Shown here piece by piece: positions 8,963 through 18,934 of a stretch of DNA of 64,000 nucleotides (the stretch's first letter is position 1; each line of letters starts with the position of its first letter). Below the pieces are notes generated by a model that worked only from the letters and a program-made list of their open reading frames with translations, made no database searches and was not told the origin of the DNA. Made by a program: the position numbers and the translations under genes. Origin of the DNA: Gammaproteobacteria bacterium (GTDB lineage Bacteria; Pseudomonadota; Gammaproteobacteria; Eutrophobiales; Eutrophobiaceae); contig JAJFKL010000018.1 of the NCBI GenBank assembly GCA_021773235.1, positions 1 to 64,000 of the forward strand. Reading direction: 5' to 3'.

Positions 8963-10054
8963 TTAATCTTCGAGTGTTAATGTAAAACGCAGGTCTTTTC
9001 CTACTTGCCTTACGTCAGTTATGTCTAGATGCTGCGCGTCACTGAGTTTTTCGATCTGTTTTAATTTTACTAGTGGATTAGCATCATTACCAAGTAATAC
9101 TGGCGCCATATAGATGATCAATTCGTCAACTAAGCCTTGCTCAATCAATACACCTGAAAATGTCGAACCTGCTTCAACCATAAGCTCATTAATTTCAAAC
9201 TCATTTGCTAGATGCATAAACACATCTTTCAACCATGTCTCAGTCTTTGGTAGACAAACAACTTCGGCGCCACGCTTTTCTAGTGCATGAATGCGTTCAT
9301 TATTATCATCCTCTGTGTAGATAATGATTTTCTCAGGAATGTTAAATATCTTTGCTTGTTGTGGTGTTTTAAGTGCCCTATCCACGATGACACGAGTCGC
9401 ATTTTTAAATTCAAAGTCCAATCCTCGCGCATTTAATAAGGCATCATCTTGAATCAGCGTTTCGACACTGGTTAAAACGGCACTACTTGCCGCACGCAAA
9501 CGATGCACGTCACGTCGCGACAATTCAGAACTAATCCACTGACTCTCTCCATTAGCCAAAGCAGTACGTCCATCCAGACTCATTGCCATTTTGCATCGTG
9601 TATAGGGCAACTGCTGTGTCATACGCTTGATAAAGCCTAGATTTAGTTTACGCGATTCAACTTCTAACAAACCTTGACTGACGCTTATGCCTGCATCTTC
9701 AAGTTTTTTAATGCCCGTACCTGCAACAAGCGGATTAGGATCGGTCATAGCAATAACGACAACAGCGACCTTTGCATTGATTAATGCTTCAACACAAGGT
9801 GGTGTCCGTCCATGATGAGAACAGGGCTCAAGCGTTAAATAGACAGTAGCACCTACTGCATCATTACAATTATTAAGCGCATTTATCTCGGCATGTGCTT
9901 CGCCCGCTACTGCGTGCCAGCCTTCTGATATAACTTGGTTATCTCTAGTTACAACACAACCGACTCGTGGGTTTGGATCACAGGTATAGCGCCCACGCTT
10001 TGCCAGTTGTATAGCACGGGACATAAATTGAAAATCTTGTGCTGTCCACGTCAA
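8963..10054 (-). CDS. ribD: Bifunctional riboflavin deaminase/reductase
   Basis: Carries out two consecutive steps: deamination of the GTP-derived pyrimidine and reduction of its ribosyl side chain using NADPH. The N-terminal zinc deaminase domain shows AHAEINAL and the [11 protein letters not shown] zinc motif; the C-terminal reductase (from about residue 145) begins [14 protein letters not shown]. Length (363) matches E. coli RibD. The start used is a TTG overlapping the nrdR stop by 4 bases; an in-frame ATG ten codons downstream (10024) is an alternative and would still keep the domain. Second gene of the nrdR-rib operon. Confidence 0.96.
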   Translation of the reverse strand: MTWTAQDFQFMSRAIQLAKRGRYTCDPNPRVGCVVTRDNQVISEGWHAVAGEAHAEINALNNCNDAVGATVYLTLEPCSHHGRTPPCVEALINAKVAVVVIAMTDPNPLVAGTGIKKLEDAGISVSQGLLEVESRKLNLGFIKRMTQQLPYTRCKMAMSLDGRTALANGESQWISSELSRRDVHRLRAASSAVLTSVETLIQDDALLNARGLDFEFKNATRVIVDRALKTPQQAKIFNIPEKIIIYTEDDNNERIHALEKRGAEVVCLPKTETWLKDVFMHLANEFEINELMVEAGSTFSGVLIEQGLVDELIIYMAPVLLGNDANPLVKLKQIEKLSDAQHLDITDVRQVGKDLRFTLTLED

Positions 10055-10563
10055 TTCTCATCACCATCGCTATCAAGAAAATCGAGTTGACTCTTTTTTA
10101 GCTCGGGAGGAAGTTCATGTTCGAGACGTTCTATTTCTTCTAGAAAAGCGCGCACGTCTTCAAAACTTCTATAGACTGAGGCAAATCGAACATAGGCAAC
10201 CTGGTCCATACCGCGTAATTGCTCCATGACCCAATCACCAACCCGAATTGATTTAACCTCTCGATCACCTGTCGCACGTAATTTGTGCATTATATTTGAG
10301 AGAGCAAGTTCTACTTTTTCCATCTCAACAGGTCGTTTTTCAATAGCACGTAAAATACCACCGCGGAGTTTCTCTTCCTTGAATGGCTCCCGTCGACCGT
10401 CTGATTTAATAATACGAGGAAAATTGAGTTCAGCGGATTCGTAGGTGGTGTAGCGTTCTTTACAATTTGTACATTCGCGACGACGACGGATTTGATTTCC
10501 TTCACCAACAAGACGTGAATCGATGACACGTGTATCAGGATCTGCGCAAAAAGGGCAATGCAT
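10051..10563 (-). CDS. nrdR: Transcriptional repressor NrdR
   Basis: A nucleotide-sensing repressor of ribonucleotide reductase genes. The N-terminal zinc ribbon has [15 protein letters not shown] and [12 protein letters not shown] (two CxxC pairs), followed by an ATP-cone domain from about residue 49 ([11 protein letters not shown]). The protein is 170 residues, with an acidic extension after position ~150. It is the first gene of the run leading into ribD, which is a common arrangement in gammaproteobacteria. It would act on NrdR boxes upstream of nrd genes, which are not in this window. Confidence 0.97.
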   Translation of the reverse strand: MHCPFCADPDTRVIDSRLVGEGNQIRRRRECTNCKERYTTYESAELNFPRIIKSDGRREPFKEEKLRGGILRAIEKRPVEMEKVELALSNIMHKLRATGDREVKSIRVGDWVMEQLRGMDQVAYVRFASVYRSFEDVRAFLEEIERLEHELPPELKKSQLDFLDSDGDEN

Positions 10564-10599
10564 CTACTACCTACCTATTTCAGGTTCAAAAATGAATAA

Positions 10600-10631
10600 G
10601 GGATTGCCTGAAAATTATATCAGGCAATCCC
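10600..10631 (-). terminator. Rho-independent terminator of glyA
   Basis: A perfect 12-bp stem (GGGATTGCCTGA with TCAGGCAATCCC) around an 8-base A/T loop lies 28 bases past the glyA stop. Read on the minus strand it is followed by TTATTCATTTTT. It separates glyA from the nrdR operon. A second perfect 8-bp inverted repeat (10652-10659 with 10668-10675) straddles the glyA stop codon itself. Confidence 0.65.
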
Positions 10632-10658
10632 CCAAACAAACAGACACTTACATGACGA

Positions 10659-11927
10659 TTACTTTAAATCGTCATTTGACTCATACAATGGTCGACTCTT
10701 GCAAAGTGTTAAAACTTCACCTTTAACACGTTCGATAACAGACTCATCACCCATGTTATCCATGATGTCACAAATCCAGGTAGCAACTTGTTTACAATCA
10801 GCTTCATCAAAACCACGTGTCGTAATAGAAGGCGTACCAACACGTATACCACTCGTCACGAAAGGTGATTGTGGATCATTTGGAACAGCATTCTTGTTAC
10901 AAGTGATATGTGCACGACCCATTGCGGCATCAACTTCTTTACCGGTTAGACCTTTTTCAACCATATCAACCAGGAATAGATGATTGTCAGTACCACCAGA
11001 AACAATCTTTAAACCTCGTTCAACAAAGGTCTCTGCCATTGCAACTGCGTTCTTTTTAACTTGTTGAATGTAAGTCTTAAATTCTGGTTCCATACATTCT
11101 TTGAAAGCAACTGCTTTAGCTGCAATCGTATGCATATGCGGGCCACCTTGATAAGCAGGAAATACCATGAAGTTGATCTTCTTTTGTATTTCCTCATTAG
11201 CCTTACCCATGATTATTCCAGAACGAGGACCGCGTAATGTCTTGTGTGTTGTCGATGTCGTGACATCAGCAATCTGCACTGGGCTTGGATATTCACTAGT
11301 AGCAACGAGTCCAGCTACATGCGCAATATCAGCAACCATGATGGCACCAACCTTGTCAGAGATCTCACGGAAGCGTTCCCAATCAACAACGCGTGAATAA
11401 GCAGAAAAACCGGTCATTATTAATTTTGGCTGATGTTCCAATGCCATTTCTTCGGCCTGGTCATAATCAATATAGCCCTTGTCATCCAGTCCATACTGAA
11501 CCGCATCATAAACACGACCCGATACATTTACTGAAGCACCATGAGTTAAATGGCCACCATGAGCGAGACTCATGCCCATGATCTTGTCACCTGGATTGAT
11601 CAATGCCAGATAGACAGCACCATTAGCTTGAGAACCTGAATGCGGTTGTACATTAGCCCAATCAGCGCCAAATAATTCGCAAGCACGATCAATGGCTAAT
11701 TGCTCAGCAACATCAACATACTCACAACCACCGTAGTAGCGTTTGCCTGGATAGCCTTCAGCATATTTATTGGTCAGCACCGAACCTTGGCATTCTAATA
11801 CCCGTGGGCTGGTCATATTTTCTGATGCAATTAACTCGATATGCTCTTCCTGGCGGCGCCGCTCTCCTTCCATTGCGGCAAAGAGTTCATCATCATACCC
11901 TGCCACTTTACTGTCTTTAGTAAACAT
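10659..11927 (-). CDS. glyA: Serine hydroxymethyltransferase
   Basis: PLP enzyme that converts serine plus tetrahydrofolate to glycine plus methylene-tetrahydrofolate, the main source of one-carbon units. The 422-residue chain shows [12 protein letters not shown] near the N-terminus, the [11 protein letters not shown] loop, and the PLP-lysine motif [14 protein letters not shown]. It is monocistronic, with a terminator after it and a 535-base divergent region before it shared with cyaA. A palindrome pair at 12041-12068 lies about 115 bases upstream of the start and might be an operator. Confidence 0.97.
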   Translation of the reverse strand: MFTKDSKVAGYDDELFAAMEGERRRQEEHIELIASENMTSPRVLECQGSVLTNKYAEGYPGKRYYGGCEYVDVAEQLAIDRACELFGADWANVQPHSGSQANGAVYLALINPGDKIMGMSLAHGGHLTHGASVNVSGRVYDAVQYGLDDKGYIDYDQAEEMALEHQPKLIMTGFSAYSRVVDWERFREISDKVGAIMVADIAHVAGLVATSEYPSPVQIADVTTSTTHKTLRGPRSGIIMGKANEEIQKKINFMVFPAYQGGPHMHTIAAKAVAFKECMEPEFKTYIQQVKKNAVAMAETFVERGLKIVSGGTDNHLFLVDMVEKGLTGKEVDAAMGRAHITCNKNAVPNDPQSPFVTSGIRVGTPSITTRGFDEADCKQVATWICDIMDNMGDESVIERVKGEVLTLCKSRPLYESNDDLK

Positions 11928-12040
11928 ACATTTCCCTCAATTATTAATTAAAAATCTTTGAAATTAGTGAATTTTATTCGTAGTACCTGACACTGTTTAC
12001 CTATTATTATTTACAGCGAATGGCTCAAGTTTTGTCTGGA

Positions 12041-12068
12041 TAAACTACGCTAGTTTAAATATCGATAT
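12041..12068. promoter_or_regulatory. Adjacent palindromes, candidate operator of glyA
   Basis: TAAACTA-CGC-TAGTTTA (12041-12057) is a perfect dyad with a 3-base centre. It is followed at once by the perfect palindrome ATATCGATAT (12059-12068). The size and symmetry would suit a dimeric repressor or activator. I do not recognise the motif, and no consensus for a named regulator is met. Confidence 0.35.
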
Positions 12069-12108
12069 AGTGGTGCTTTCACTAGCCTACTTATATTTTG
12101 CGCACCAA

Positions 12109-12131
12109 AATTATTATTATTATTATTATTT
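12109..12131. repeat. ATT trinucleotide microsatellite
   Basis: About seven uninterrupted ATT units in the divergent glyA-cyaA region. Slippage here could change promoter spacing between strains, but it is not inside any gene. Confidence 0.8.
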
Positions 12132-12462
12132 GTGCCCTAATCGACCTGCCCGTTGATACATCATACCTTTTCAAGCAGACGCGAATATTAACAAAACCTT
12201 TCAGCCAATGCATTGATGACTGCAAGCTAATTTCACTCAACTTTCAATAGTCTAAATTTTATTAAAATTTATCTCTGTTTTTCCTCTTATGTCTTTGAAT
12301 AATATATGTTTTTATTATACGTGAAATAGTTATTTTTTATGAAGATATTTCGAAAGCTGCCGATAACTAACTAAGACTCCAAGATACTGGAGATTGCAAA
12401 TATGGACATAACAGTTTACCCGGATTGTAGTAATAATATTATATATAACAATGAGATAGCGC

Positions 12463-15294
12463 ATGTCCGCCAGTCCAGAACAAGACTTAACACCCGATAT
12501 TGGTAGCATAGAAGCCCATTTTCTTAAGATTAATCAGCAACGAATTGAACTGACGCGCCAAGGGCTCAGTGATCGACAAGCCAAATTTATTGAGCTTTTA
12601 CCGCTGCTTTTCCATGAAAATAACCCCAGTTTGCCAGGCTATATTAACGACACTACGCCAGCAGGTATCTCCGAATATGCCCCAGAACAATCGACAATAA
12701 AAGTCGCCAAAGGCTTTTTTAAGGATTACAAAGTAACACGCCGAGCACGCCGGAATAAGGATTTACACGGTATCTATTTTATGGGCAGCAGTGGTTCAAT
12801 AGCATATAACAGTAAAAGTGACTTTGATGTCTGGTTACTGCATTCCACAACATTAGATGCAGATGCCATAGATCTTGTTCAACAGAAATCCTATGCAATT
12901 GAACAATGGGCCGAAAAAGTCCTGCATCTTGAAGTCCACTTTTTTGTCTTTTCAGCAGAAGAATTTAAACACGGGGTACAACAGGGACTGTCTTCAGAGA
13001 GTAGTGGTTCTGCACAACACTATCTATTACTTGATGAATTTTATCGTTCAAGTTTATTAATCGCTGGAAAAATCCCTACCTGGTGGCTTGTGCCTCCAGA
13101 ACATGAAAAAAACTACGATGCCTATATCCAAGAACTAAGCGATCAAGACAAGATTAAGCTATCAGACAGTATTGATTTTGGTTCTGTTGCAGATGTACCC
13201 GCATCAGAATTTTTTGGCGCAGCAGTATGGCAACTTTATAAAAGTATTCATTCACCATACAAATCATTGATGAAACTTCTCTTGATGGAAGTTTATGCAA
13301 GTGAATATCCTTCAATATCATTATTAAGCATGATGTTTAAAGATGCCGTCTATCAAGGCGTCGACACACTCGATGACCTTGACCCCTACTTGATGATGTA
13401 TAAGAAGGTTGAAGAATATTTAATGGTTAGAAATCAACGTGAACGTCTCGAACTATTTCGTCAATGTTTTTATGTGAAAATAAAAGAACCGCTTAGTCAC
13501 GAAGTTAAAAAGAAAAGCTGGCGTAGAGATCTATTCAAGCAAGTTGTACTGGATTGGGGCTGGACACAAGAACAATTCAAGATAATGGATGCTAAAAAAG
13601 AGTGGCAAATTGATATGATTGCCCAGCAAAGAAATCGTTTAATGAATGCTTTAACCGAAAGTTATCGTTTCCTCTCCGCATTTGCCCGACAAAACACAGA
13701 AGTCTCTCGTGTCAGCCAGACTGAATTAAACGTCCTTGGGCGAAAGCTCTATGCCGCATTTGAACGTAAGACGGGCAAGGTAGACATAATCAATCGTGAG
13801 AATGATAGCGGCATGAATTATTCTAAAATCACGATTTATCAAAAGAAAAACCAGGCAGGAAAAGACAGTTGGCAAATGTATCAAGGGCATATTAGTGCAC
13901 ATGAGATAAATGATTATGACCCTATTAAACGCACACACAGTGTCATCGAATTAATTGCATGGGCATATTTCAATAAAATCATTGATTCACACTCGGCAAT
14001 ATCACTCAATAATAGTGATGCTCTAACTGTCAAGGAACTCAGACAACTATTAGTCTCTTTTGAAGAAGAGTTTCCATCACGACAATTACCTGAAGCTGAT
14101 TTTAATAATTTAAATCAACCAGCACAGGTACAACATGCCTGTGTTTATATAAACGTTGGTCACGTCCCACAAGCTGGCGCAAAAGAAAGCGGTCATCATG
14201 TCTCCAGTATCAGGGATAATATACTTAGTTATGGTGGCCAACATAATAATCTCGCGTATAGTTTTGATTTAGTAATATGCACAACATGGGAAGAGTTACT
14301 AACTTTTAGGTTTGAAGGAACTGATGCGCTGTTGCAATGCATATGTGAATACTTACGCTGGACTCCACTTGGAGGTGCATCTAGACCACCTAAGCTCAAT
14401 GCATTTAGTTATTCTTCGAGTTATGGGCCAAAGATCACACGGAGAACCGAGGAGATTATTCAAAGTGTCGCTACTGAATATTATGGAAAGCAATTATATG
14501 AAAACACACGATATGTGATTGTAATTGAAGATTCTCATCATATGCTTTTCAACGAAGAAGGTAGCCTTCGGCATAAATACATTGGTTCCAAAGCTCATTT
14601 GTTACGGAGCCTAGCTGCACCAAACAACAAATTTAGCCCTGTACTATTCGAAAATAAAACACATGGGAATAAAGTTACTCAGGAAATATTTAAATACAAT
14701 AAACCTGAACGTATCCAACTATTCTTTTCAACTAGTGACAATATGGCTGATATCTACATCATTGATGAAAATGGATCTTTGTTTTTTCAAACCATACCAT
14801 TTCATGATAGTAAGGCACTAATTAACCATTTTGAATTGTTTTTCAAGTCTACAATCAATCGCCGAACATTTTTAATCTTAGATGCAGAGTCAAACATTGA
14901 AAATCTGGAGATTGAATTTTATTCAATCCATTATGATAAAACTAAAACATTACAGCTAAAGAAACTAGAACATCAAGATAAAGAAAGTGATCGTGGATTC
15001 TTTAATATTCAAGTTATCGGCAGTCCGGATGATGAACATAATTCTCTGGTTGTCTTTTGCGAAGATAAAGAATTTTCCTATATCGAGTTTGGAAAGGAAT
15101 TATTCAATGTCGTTGCAAATCACATTATAAAACAACGTGCTAATGGTCTAAAATATCCTATCTATATTACCGACATTGACATCTCCCGCGGACTTATAAA
15201 TCAAATTGAATCGAACAGTTTACAAACCATACATTATCTAAATTATAAAAAGCGTATTGAAGACAAGCTCAACCAAGCTATTGCCACTAGCTGA
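12463..15294 (+). CDS. cyaA: Class I adenylate cyclase
   Basis: Makes cyclic AMP from ATP in the cytoplasm for CRP-type regulators. Class I is the enterobacterial type, almost confined to gammaproteobacteria. The nucleotidyltransferase signature lies at residues 108-124, G-S-S-G-S then S-x-D-F-D-V-W, with likely metal ligands D120 and D122. The N-terminal catalytic region is followed by a long C-terminal region that in E. coli mediates glucose/PTS control. At 943 residues it is about 95 longer than E. coli CyaA, mostly C-terminal. It stands alone with a long 5' region; the next gene starts 76 bases later. Confidence 0.95.
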   Translation: MSASPEQDLTPDIGSIEAHFLKINQQRIELTRQGLSDRQAKFIELLPLLFHENNPSLPGYINDTTPAGISEYAPEQSTIKVAKGFFKDYKVTRRARRNKDLHGIYFMGSSGSIAYNSKSDFDVWLLHSTTLDADAIDLVQQKSYAIEQWAEKVLHLEVHFFVFSAEEFKHGVQQGLSSESSGSAQHYLLLDEFYRSSLLIAGKIPTWWLVPPEHEKNYDAYIQELSDQDKIKLSDSIDFGSVADVPASEFFGAAVWQLYKSIHSPYKSLMKLLLMEVYASEYPSISLLSMMFKDAVYQGVDTLDDLDPYLMMYKKVEEYLMVRNQRERLELFRQCFYVKIKEPLSHEVKKKSWRRDLFKQVVLDWGWTQEQFKIMDAKKEWQIDMIAQQRNRLMNALTESYRFLSAFARQNTEVSRVSQTELNVLGRKLYAAFERKTGKVDIINRENDSGMNYSKITIYQKKNQAGKDSWQMYQGHISAHEINDYDPIKRTHSVIELIAWAYFNKIIDSHSAISLNNSDALTVKELRQLLVSFEEEFPSRQLPEADFNNLNQPAQVQHACVYINVGHVPQAGAKESGHHVSSIRDNILSYGGQHNNLAYSFDLVICTTWEELLTFRFEGTDALLQCICEYLRWTPLGGASRPPKLNAFSYSSSYGPKITRRTEEIIQSVATEYYGKQLYENTRYVIVIEDSHHMLFNEEGSLRHKYIGSKAHLLRSLAAPNNKFSPVLFENKTHGNKVTQEIFKYNKPERIQLFFSTSDNMADIYIIDENGSLFFQTIPFHDSKALINHFELFFKSTINRRTFLILDAESNIENLEIEFYSIHYDKTKTLQLKKLEHQDKESDRGFFNIQVIGSPDDEHNSLVVFCEDKEFSYIEFGKELFNVVANHIIKQRANGLKYPIYITDIDISRGLINQIESNSLQTIHYLNYKKRIEDKLNQAIATS

Positions 15295-15328
15295 TTACTC
15301 AACTTACAGGAGAATCTAGCTACAGACT

Positions 15329-15361
15329 GAAGTATAATTATCGACCTAATTTACATACTTC
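15329..15361 (+). repeat. Inverted repeat overlapping the ATPase gene leader
   Basis: GAAGTAT (15329-15335) and ATACTTC (15355-15361) are perfect complements with a 19-base loop. The left arm overlaps a TATAAT (15333-15338) and the right arm abuts the GGTGAA ribosome-binding sequence of the downstream gene. It could be an operator or could mask translation; both readings are speculative. Confidence 0.35.
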
Positions 15362-15370
15362 GGTGAAGCC

Positions 15371-16243
15371 GTGTCTGAAACAAATAAATTAATAAAGCGA
15401 TTGGATTCGCTGCTAAATAAGTTAGACCCTTATATTCCTGATTTACCAGAAGGTGTCATTGACTTTGATGGTGGTGCATATCGATGGCAGAGCTATGGTC
15501 ATAGTGGCCTTTTTCATAAAATTCATCGTCCCACTAATATTAACTTGGCTGATTTACAATGTATCGACCGGCAGAAGGGAGATATCGACCGAAATACTCA
15601 ACAATTTCTGGCAAACTTACCAGCAAACAATGTCTTGTTATGGGGACCAAAAGGCACGGGGAAGTCATCACTAATAAAAGCCTTATTAAATGAATACCAA
15701 TCACGAGGCCTGAACCTAATTGAAGTCGATAGAAATGACCTAGGTGATTTAAGGACGATTATAGAAGTACTCAGTAGCAAACAAGCTCATTTTATTCTTT
15801 ATTGTGATGATCTCTCGTTTGAAGCTGACGATCCAAGTTATAAAGCCATTAAAGTCGTCTTAGATGGATCACTCAGTAGCACTCCAAAGAATATCCTAAT
15901 CTATGCTACTTCGAACCGCCGACATTTATTACCTGAAATGATGAGCGATAATGTTGCCAGTAAAAATAGTCATGGTGAATTACATCTAAGCGAATCCATA
16001 GAAGAAAAATTATCGCTCTCTGAGCGCTTCGGTGTATGGCTTGCATTTCACCCTTTTAATCAACAGCAATATTTAGTGATCGTTGATTACTGGTTAAAAA
16101 AATTAGATTATCAAAATAACGACCTCGATATTGTCAGAAAAGCATCTCTAAAATGGGCACTTGAACATGGTTCACGTAGTGGCCGTTCCGCCTGGCAATT
16201 TACCCAGGATTGGGTGGGACGCCATCAATTAAAGAATAAATAA
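15371..16243 (+). CDS. DUF815-type P-loop ATPase
   Basis: A 290-residue AAA-like ATPase. Walker A is GPKGTGKSS (residues 92-100), and a Walker B-like strand ILYCDDLSFE follows about 55 residues later. DUF815 members are widespread but have no well-established function. The start is GTG with a GGTGAA ribosome-binding sequence 6 bases upstream. Its TAA stop overlaps the ATG of hpt by one base, so it heads a tight four-gene run (this gene, hpt, methylthioinosine phosphorylase, CPXCG protein). The operon context does not reveal its job. Confidence 0.9.
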   Translation: MSETNKLIKRLDSLLNKLDPYIPDLPEGVIDFDGGAYRWQSYGHSGLFHKIHRPTNINLADLQCIDRQKGDIDRNTQQFLANLPANNVLLWGPKGTGKSSLIKALLNEYQSRGLNLIEVDRNDLGDLRTIIEVLSSKQAHFILYCDDLSFEADDPSYKAIKVVLDGSLSSTPKNILIYATSNRRHLLPEMMSDNVASKNSHGELHLSESIEEKLSLSERFGVWLAFHPFNQQQYLVIVDYWLKKLDYQNNDLDIVRKASLKWALEHGSRSGRSAWQFTQDWVGRHQLKNK

Positions 16244-16788
16244 TGAAATCAATAACAACCGAACAAGCTCAAAAAGCACTTGATAATGCTGAGCTGCTAT
16301 TTAATACAGAAGATGTCGAGACGGCTATAACATCAATGGCGCTGGCAATTACGACAGCATTATCGCACAGTAACCCTTTAGTACTGCCGGTAATGAATGG
16401 CGGCTTAGTCCTAGGCGGAAAATTAATCTCACAACTAAATTTTCCCTTACAGATCGATTACATCCATGCAACACGTTATCGCGGAGAAACTAGCGGTAGC
16501 GAATTACAATGGTTAAAGAAACCGGGAGACTTAACAGATAGAGTTGTTTTATTAATCGACGATATTTTAGATGAAGGCATCACTCTTGCTGCTCTAGTGG
16601 AATATTGTTACGAAGCCGGTGCCGAAAAAGTACTAACGGCTGTACTAGCAGAAAAGATTCTCGAGCAAGACAAGCCGATTCAACATGCTGATTTCACCGG
16701 ATTACACGTCCCTAATCGTTATGTCTTTGGCTACGGAATGGATTACTATGAATACCATCGCAACTTGGCAGGAATCTACGCAGTATGA
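16243..16788 (+). CDS. hpt: Hypoxanthine-guanine phosphoribosyltransferase
   Basis: Salvages hypoxanthine or guanine to IMP or GMP using PRPP. The PRPP-binding motif is VVLLIDDILDEGIT with acidic pair D106/D107; the usual DTG is DEG here, as in several proteobacterial homologues. Length is 181 residues. It overlaps methylthioinosine phosphorylase by 4 bases (ATGA). That is meaningful: the downstream enzyme releases hypoxanthine, which this one recaptures. Specificity for hypoxanthine over guanine or xanthine is inferred from context, not from residues. Confidence 0.92.
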   Translation: MKSITTEQAQKALDNAELLFNTEDVETAITSMALAITTALSHSNPLVLPVMNGGLVLGGKLISQLNFPLQIDYIHATRYRGETSGSELQWLKKPGDLTDRVVLLIDDILDEGITLAALVEYCYEAGAEKVLTAVLAEKILEQDKPIQHADFTGLHVPNRYVFGYGMDYYEYHRNLAGIYAV

Positions 16789-17528
16789 GTAAAATCGCAA
16801 TCATAGGTGGCAGCGGACTAACCGAACTACCCGGCTTAGAGATCATTAATAAAATCGAATTGGACACCCCATGGGGAAAGCCTTCTGCACCGATTACCGT
16901 CACAAAAGTAAATGGGATTGAAGTATTGTTCCTGCCGCGCCACGGCAATCCTCATACGATACCGCCACATAAAGTAAATTATCGTGCAAACCTTTGGGCA
17001 TTAAACGAAAACAATATTAGCGAGATCATAGCTGTTAATGCTGTAGGGGGTATTACCGAGGCATTGACCCCTTGCCGAATTGTCATTCCTGATCAACTTA
17101 TTGATTATTCCCATAGCCGTGCGGATTCTTTTCACGAAGAAAATCTAAGCGAGGTTAAGCATATCGACTTCACACATCCTTATTCAAACACTCTACGGCA
17201 AAAATTAATAGATGCTGCAGCAGACACTAAACTTGATATTGTTTCTACGGGAACCTATGCCGTTACTCAAGGACCTAGACTCGAAACAGCAGCAGAAGTT
17301 AAACGGTTAGAGAGTGATGGCAACGATATTGTAGGCATGACGAGTATGCCTGAAGCCAGCCTCGCCAGAGAATTAGATATTGACTACGCATGTTGTGCAC
17401 TAGTCGTTAACTGGGCTGCGGGTAAGACAGATGACATCATTACCATGGAGATTATAGAAAATAATCTAAAAGAAGGATTAGGCAAAATACAAAGTTTAAT
17501 CTCGACAGTCATCAAAAATAAACAATGA
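16785..17528 (+). CDS. S-methyl-5'-thioinosine phosphorylase
   Basis: PNP/MTAP-family enzyme that splits a nucleoside with phosphate. The 247-residue sequence has the GGSGL phosphate loop at residues 8-12, PRHG (RHG phosphate site), NAVGGI, TYAVTQGPRLETAAE and GMTSMPEA. It most resembles the Pseudomonas-type methylthioinosine phosphorylase, shorter than human MTAP. The reaction gives hypoxanthine and methylthioribose-1-phosphate. Genetic context supports this: hpt immediately upstream, and mtnA and mtaD at 35-37 kb. The alternative is plain MTA phosphorylase; many annotations say MTAP. Confidence 0.88.
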   Translation: MSKIAIIGGSGLTELPGLEIINKIELDTPWGKPSAPITVTKVNGIEVLFLPRHGNPHTIPPHKVNYRANLWALNENNISEIIAVNAVGGITEALTPCRIVIPDQLIDYSHSRADSFHEENLSEVKHIDFTHPYSNTLRQKLIDAAADTKLDIVSTGTYAVTQGPRLETAAEVKRLESDGNDIVGMTSMPEASLARELDIDYACCALVVNWAAGKTDDIITMEIIENNLKEGLGKIQSLISTVIKNKQ

Positions 17529-17716
17529 ATCGCTTATCAAATAAAAATATAAACTGCCCTTATTGCGGTGAAAAGATAGAGTTAGTAATTGATTGCAGCG
17601 TTTCTGAACAAGATTATATTGAAGACTGCGAAGTCTGTTGTAGACCTATAAACTTATCGATATCTGTCGATGAAAAAGGACGGCCTGCTGTCTATCCTAG
17701 ACATGAAAATGAATAA
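17525..17716 (+). CDS. CPXCG-motif cysteine-rich small protein
   Basis: A 63-residue zinc-ribbon-like protein with CPYCGE near residue 12 and a second pair CEVCCRPI about 25 residues later, so probably one bound zinc. It belongs to a widespread small proteobacterial family of unknown function. It overlaps the preceding stop by 4 bases (ATGA), which makes it part of the same operon. Confidence 0.88.
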   Translation: MNRLSNKNINCPYCGEKIELVIDCSVSEQDYIEDCEVCCRPINLSISVDEKGRPAVYPRHENE

Positions 17717-17740
17717 AAATTAATGTTTGTATAATTTAAT

Positions 17741-18211
17741 ATGAAACAACTTTTCCTGATTTTAATAATATTTACTTTAGCCGCTTGTGAACAAGACGGA
17801 CTCATTTGGGCTGATCTCAATGCGGAGATACAAGAAAAATTTCCTGATGTAGAACGTATTTCTGTGAGCGAGTTAAAAGCAAAAAACCTTAAAGATGTGA
17901 TACTCGTAGATGTTAGAAAGCAAGAAGAGTTTGCAGTGAGTCATATCCCCAGCGCAGTCAACCTGGAAGACCCGTTCGACATCGCTGATCTAGCATCTCA
18001 GTCAGATAAAAGTATCGTGGTCTATTGCTCGGTCGGTTACCGTTCAGCAGCAGTCGTACAAGAACTAAACAACCTCGGAATTACAAACGCAACAAATCTG
18101 GAAGGTTCACTCTTTGAATGGGCTAATGAAGGTCTACCCCTTGTAAATGAAGCCGGCAATACGCGTGAGGTACACCCCTATGATGAATATTGGGGGCAGT
18201 TACTAGATTAA
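17741..18211 (+). CDS. Rhodanese-domain lipoprotein
   Basis: A predicted lipoprotein: short hydrophobic signal ending in lipobox LAAC with Cys at about residue 16, then a single rhodanese domain. The active-site loop is C96-SVGYRS, preceded by VILVDVRKQEEFAVSHI, both typical. It would act in the periplasm on sulfane sulfur or thiosulfate, or as a sulfur carrier; the substrate is unknown. It starts 24 bases after the CPXCG gene and may be cotranscribed. It ends 20 bases before the convergent csiV. Confidence 0.88.
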   Translation: MKQLFLILIIFTLAACEQDGLIWADLNAEIQEKFPDVERISVSELKAKNLKDVILVDVRKQEEFAVSHIPSAVNLEDPFDIADLASQSDKSIVVYCSVGYRSAAVVQELNNLGITNATNLEGSLFEWANEGLPLVNEAGNTREVHPYDEYWGQLLD

Positions 18212-18231
18212 TAGAAAACCTTATCTATAAA

Positions 18232-18927
18232 CTAATCACCAGACCTAAGTCTGCTCACTTGTAGAATCACACCAAACATTGGATGGTCAAAATAGTGGAT
18301 CTCATTAAGTTTAATCTTGCGCGTTTCTTTAAGTTTTATAACTGTTTTATCTGAAGTACCAACGAAAGATTCTTCACTAGTGCGAAGGATTTTATTCTCA
18401 GCAGGAAGGTCCTTGAAATACGACAAATCAATATCGGCATGTAAATAAAACCCACTCCTTATCCTGATTGATCCATCTAGAATTCTATTAAGCTGTATTA
18501 ATTCATCAATAAATTCAGGTTCATCATCTATATTATTTGTTTCAGCAACAGGAATTGAAGGATTACCATCTAACCGTTGCAAATGGATGTAACGTGATTG
18601 CCGACGTTGTGTAGCGGGTTGTTGCCATGATAAATGTATTAATGGTCTATATTGACTAGACAATTTGAAAATGCGTTGGACACCGTTTAGGCGATTACGA
18701 CCTTTATCCAAAATCATATAGGGAATAAGGCCATCAGTCGTGTCAGTAGCTTGTAATTCAACCAGATTATCTCTCACCTTAAATATTTCATTTTGCCACT
18801 GTTCGCCATCAAGGTTTGGATTGAGCCTATCAAATACAACAACTTCAACCTGATACCAGGATGCTGCTGTTACAATATTTGAAAAGATAAAAAGTAATAT
18901 TAAAAGACTAAATTTGATGTGATTCAT
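18232..18927 (-). CDS. csiV: CsiV-family periplasmic protein
   Basis: A 231-residue secreted protein. The N-terminal hydrophobic signal ends near TAAS, followed at once by WYQVEVVVFDR, the hallmark opening of the CsiV family. In Vibrio, CsiV is a peptidoglycan-binding outer-membrane-associated protein that helps control cell wall synthesis with LpoA/PBP1a. Here it lies 7 bases after mfd on the minus strand, the common gammaproteobacterial neighbourhood. Confidence 0.87.
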   Translation of the reverse strand: MNHIKFSLLILLFIFSNIVTAASWYQVEVVVFDRLNPNLDGEQWQNEIFKVRDNLVELQATDTTDGLIPYMILDKGRNRLNGVQRIFKLSSQYRPLIHLSWQQPATQRRQSRYIHLQRLDGNPSIPVAETNNIDDEPEFIDELIQLNRILDGSIRIRSGFYLHADIDLSYFKDLPAENKILRTSEESFVGTSDKTVIKLKETRKIKLNEIHYFDHPMFGVILQVSRLRSGD

Positions 18928-18934
18928 ATGCCTA

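Larger units (their letters stand above)
11928..12462. other. 535-base divergent intergenic region between glyA and cyaA
   Basis: AT-rich, with no credible gene on either strand. It must hold the promoters of glyA (leftward) and cyaA (rightward). Visible structure: a perfect 7-3-7 dyad next to a 10-base palindrome (12041-12068) and an ATT microsatellite (about 12109-12131). I found no convincing -35/-10 pair for either gene and no recognisable riboswitch. Confidence 0.7.

Noticed and set aside
12109-12131. ATT repeat as part of a CRISPR or mobile element
   Set aside because: It is a simple trinucleotide run with no spacers, no cas genes and no terminal repeats.
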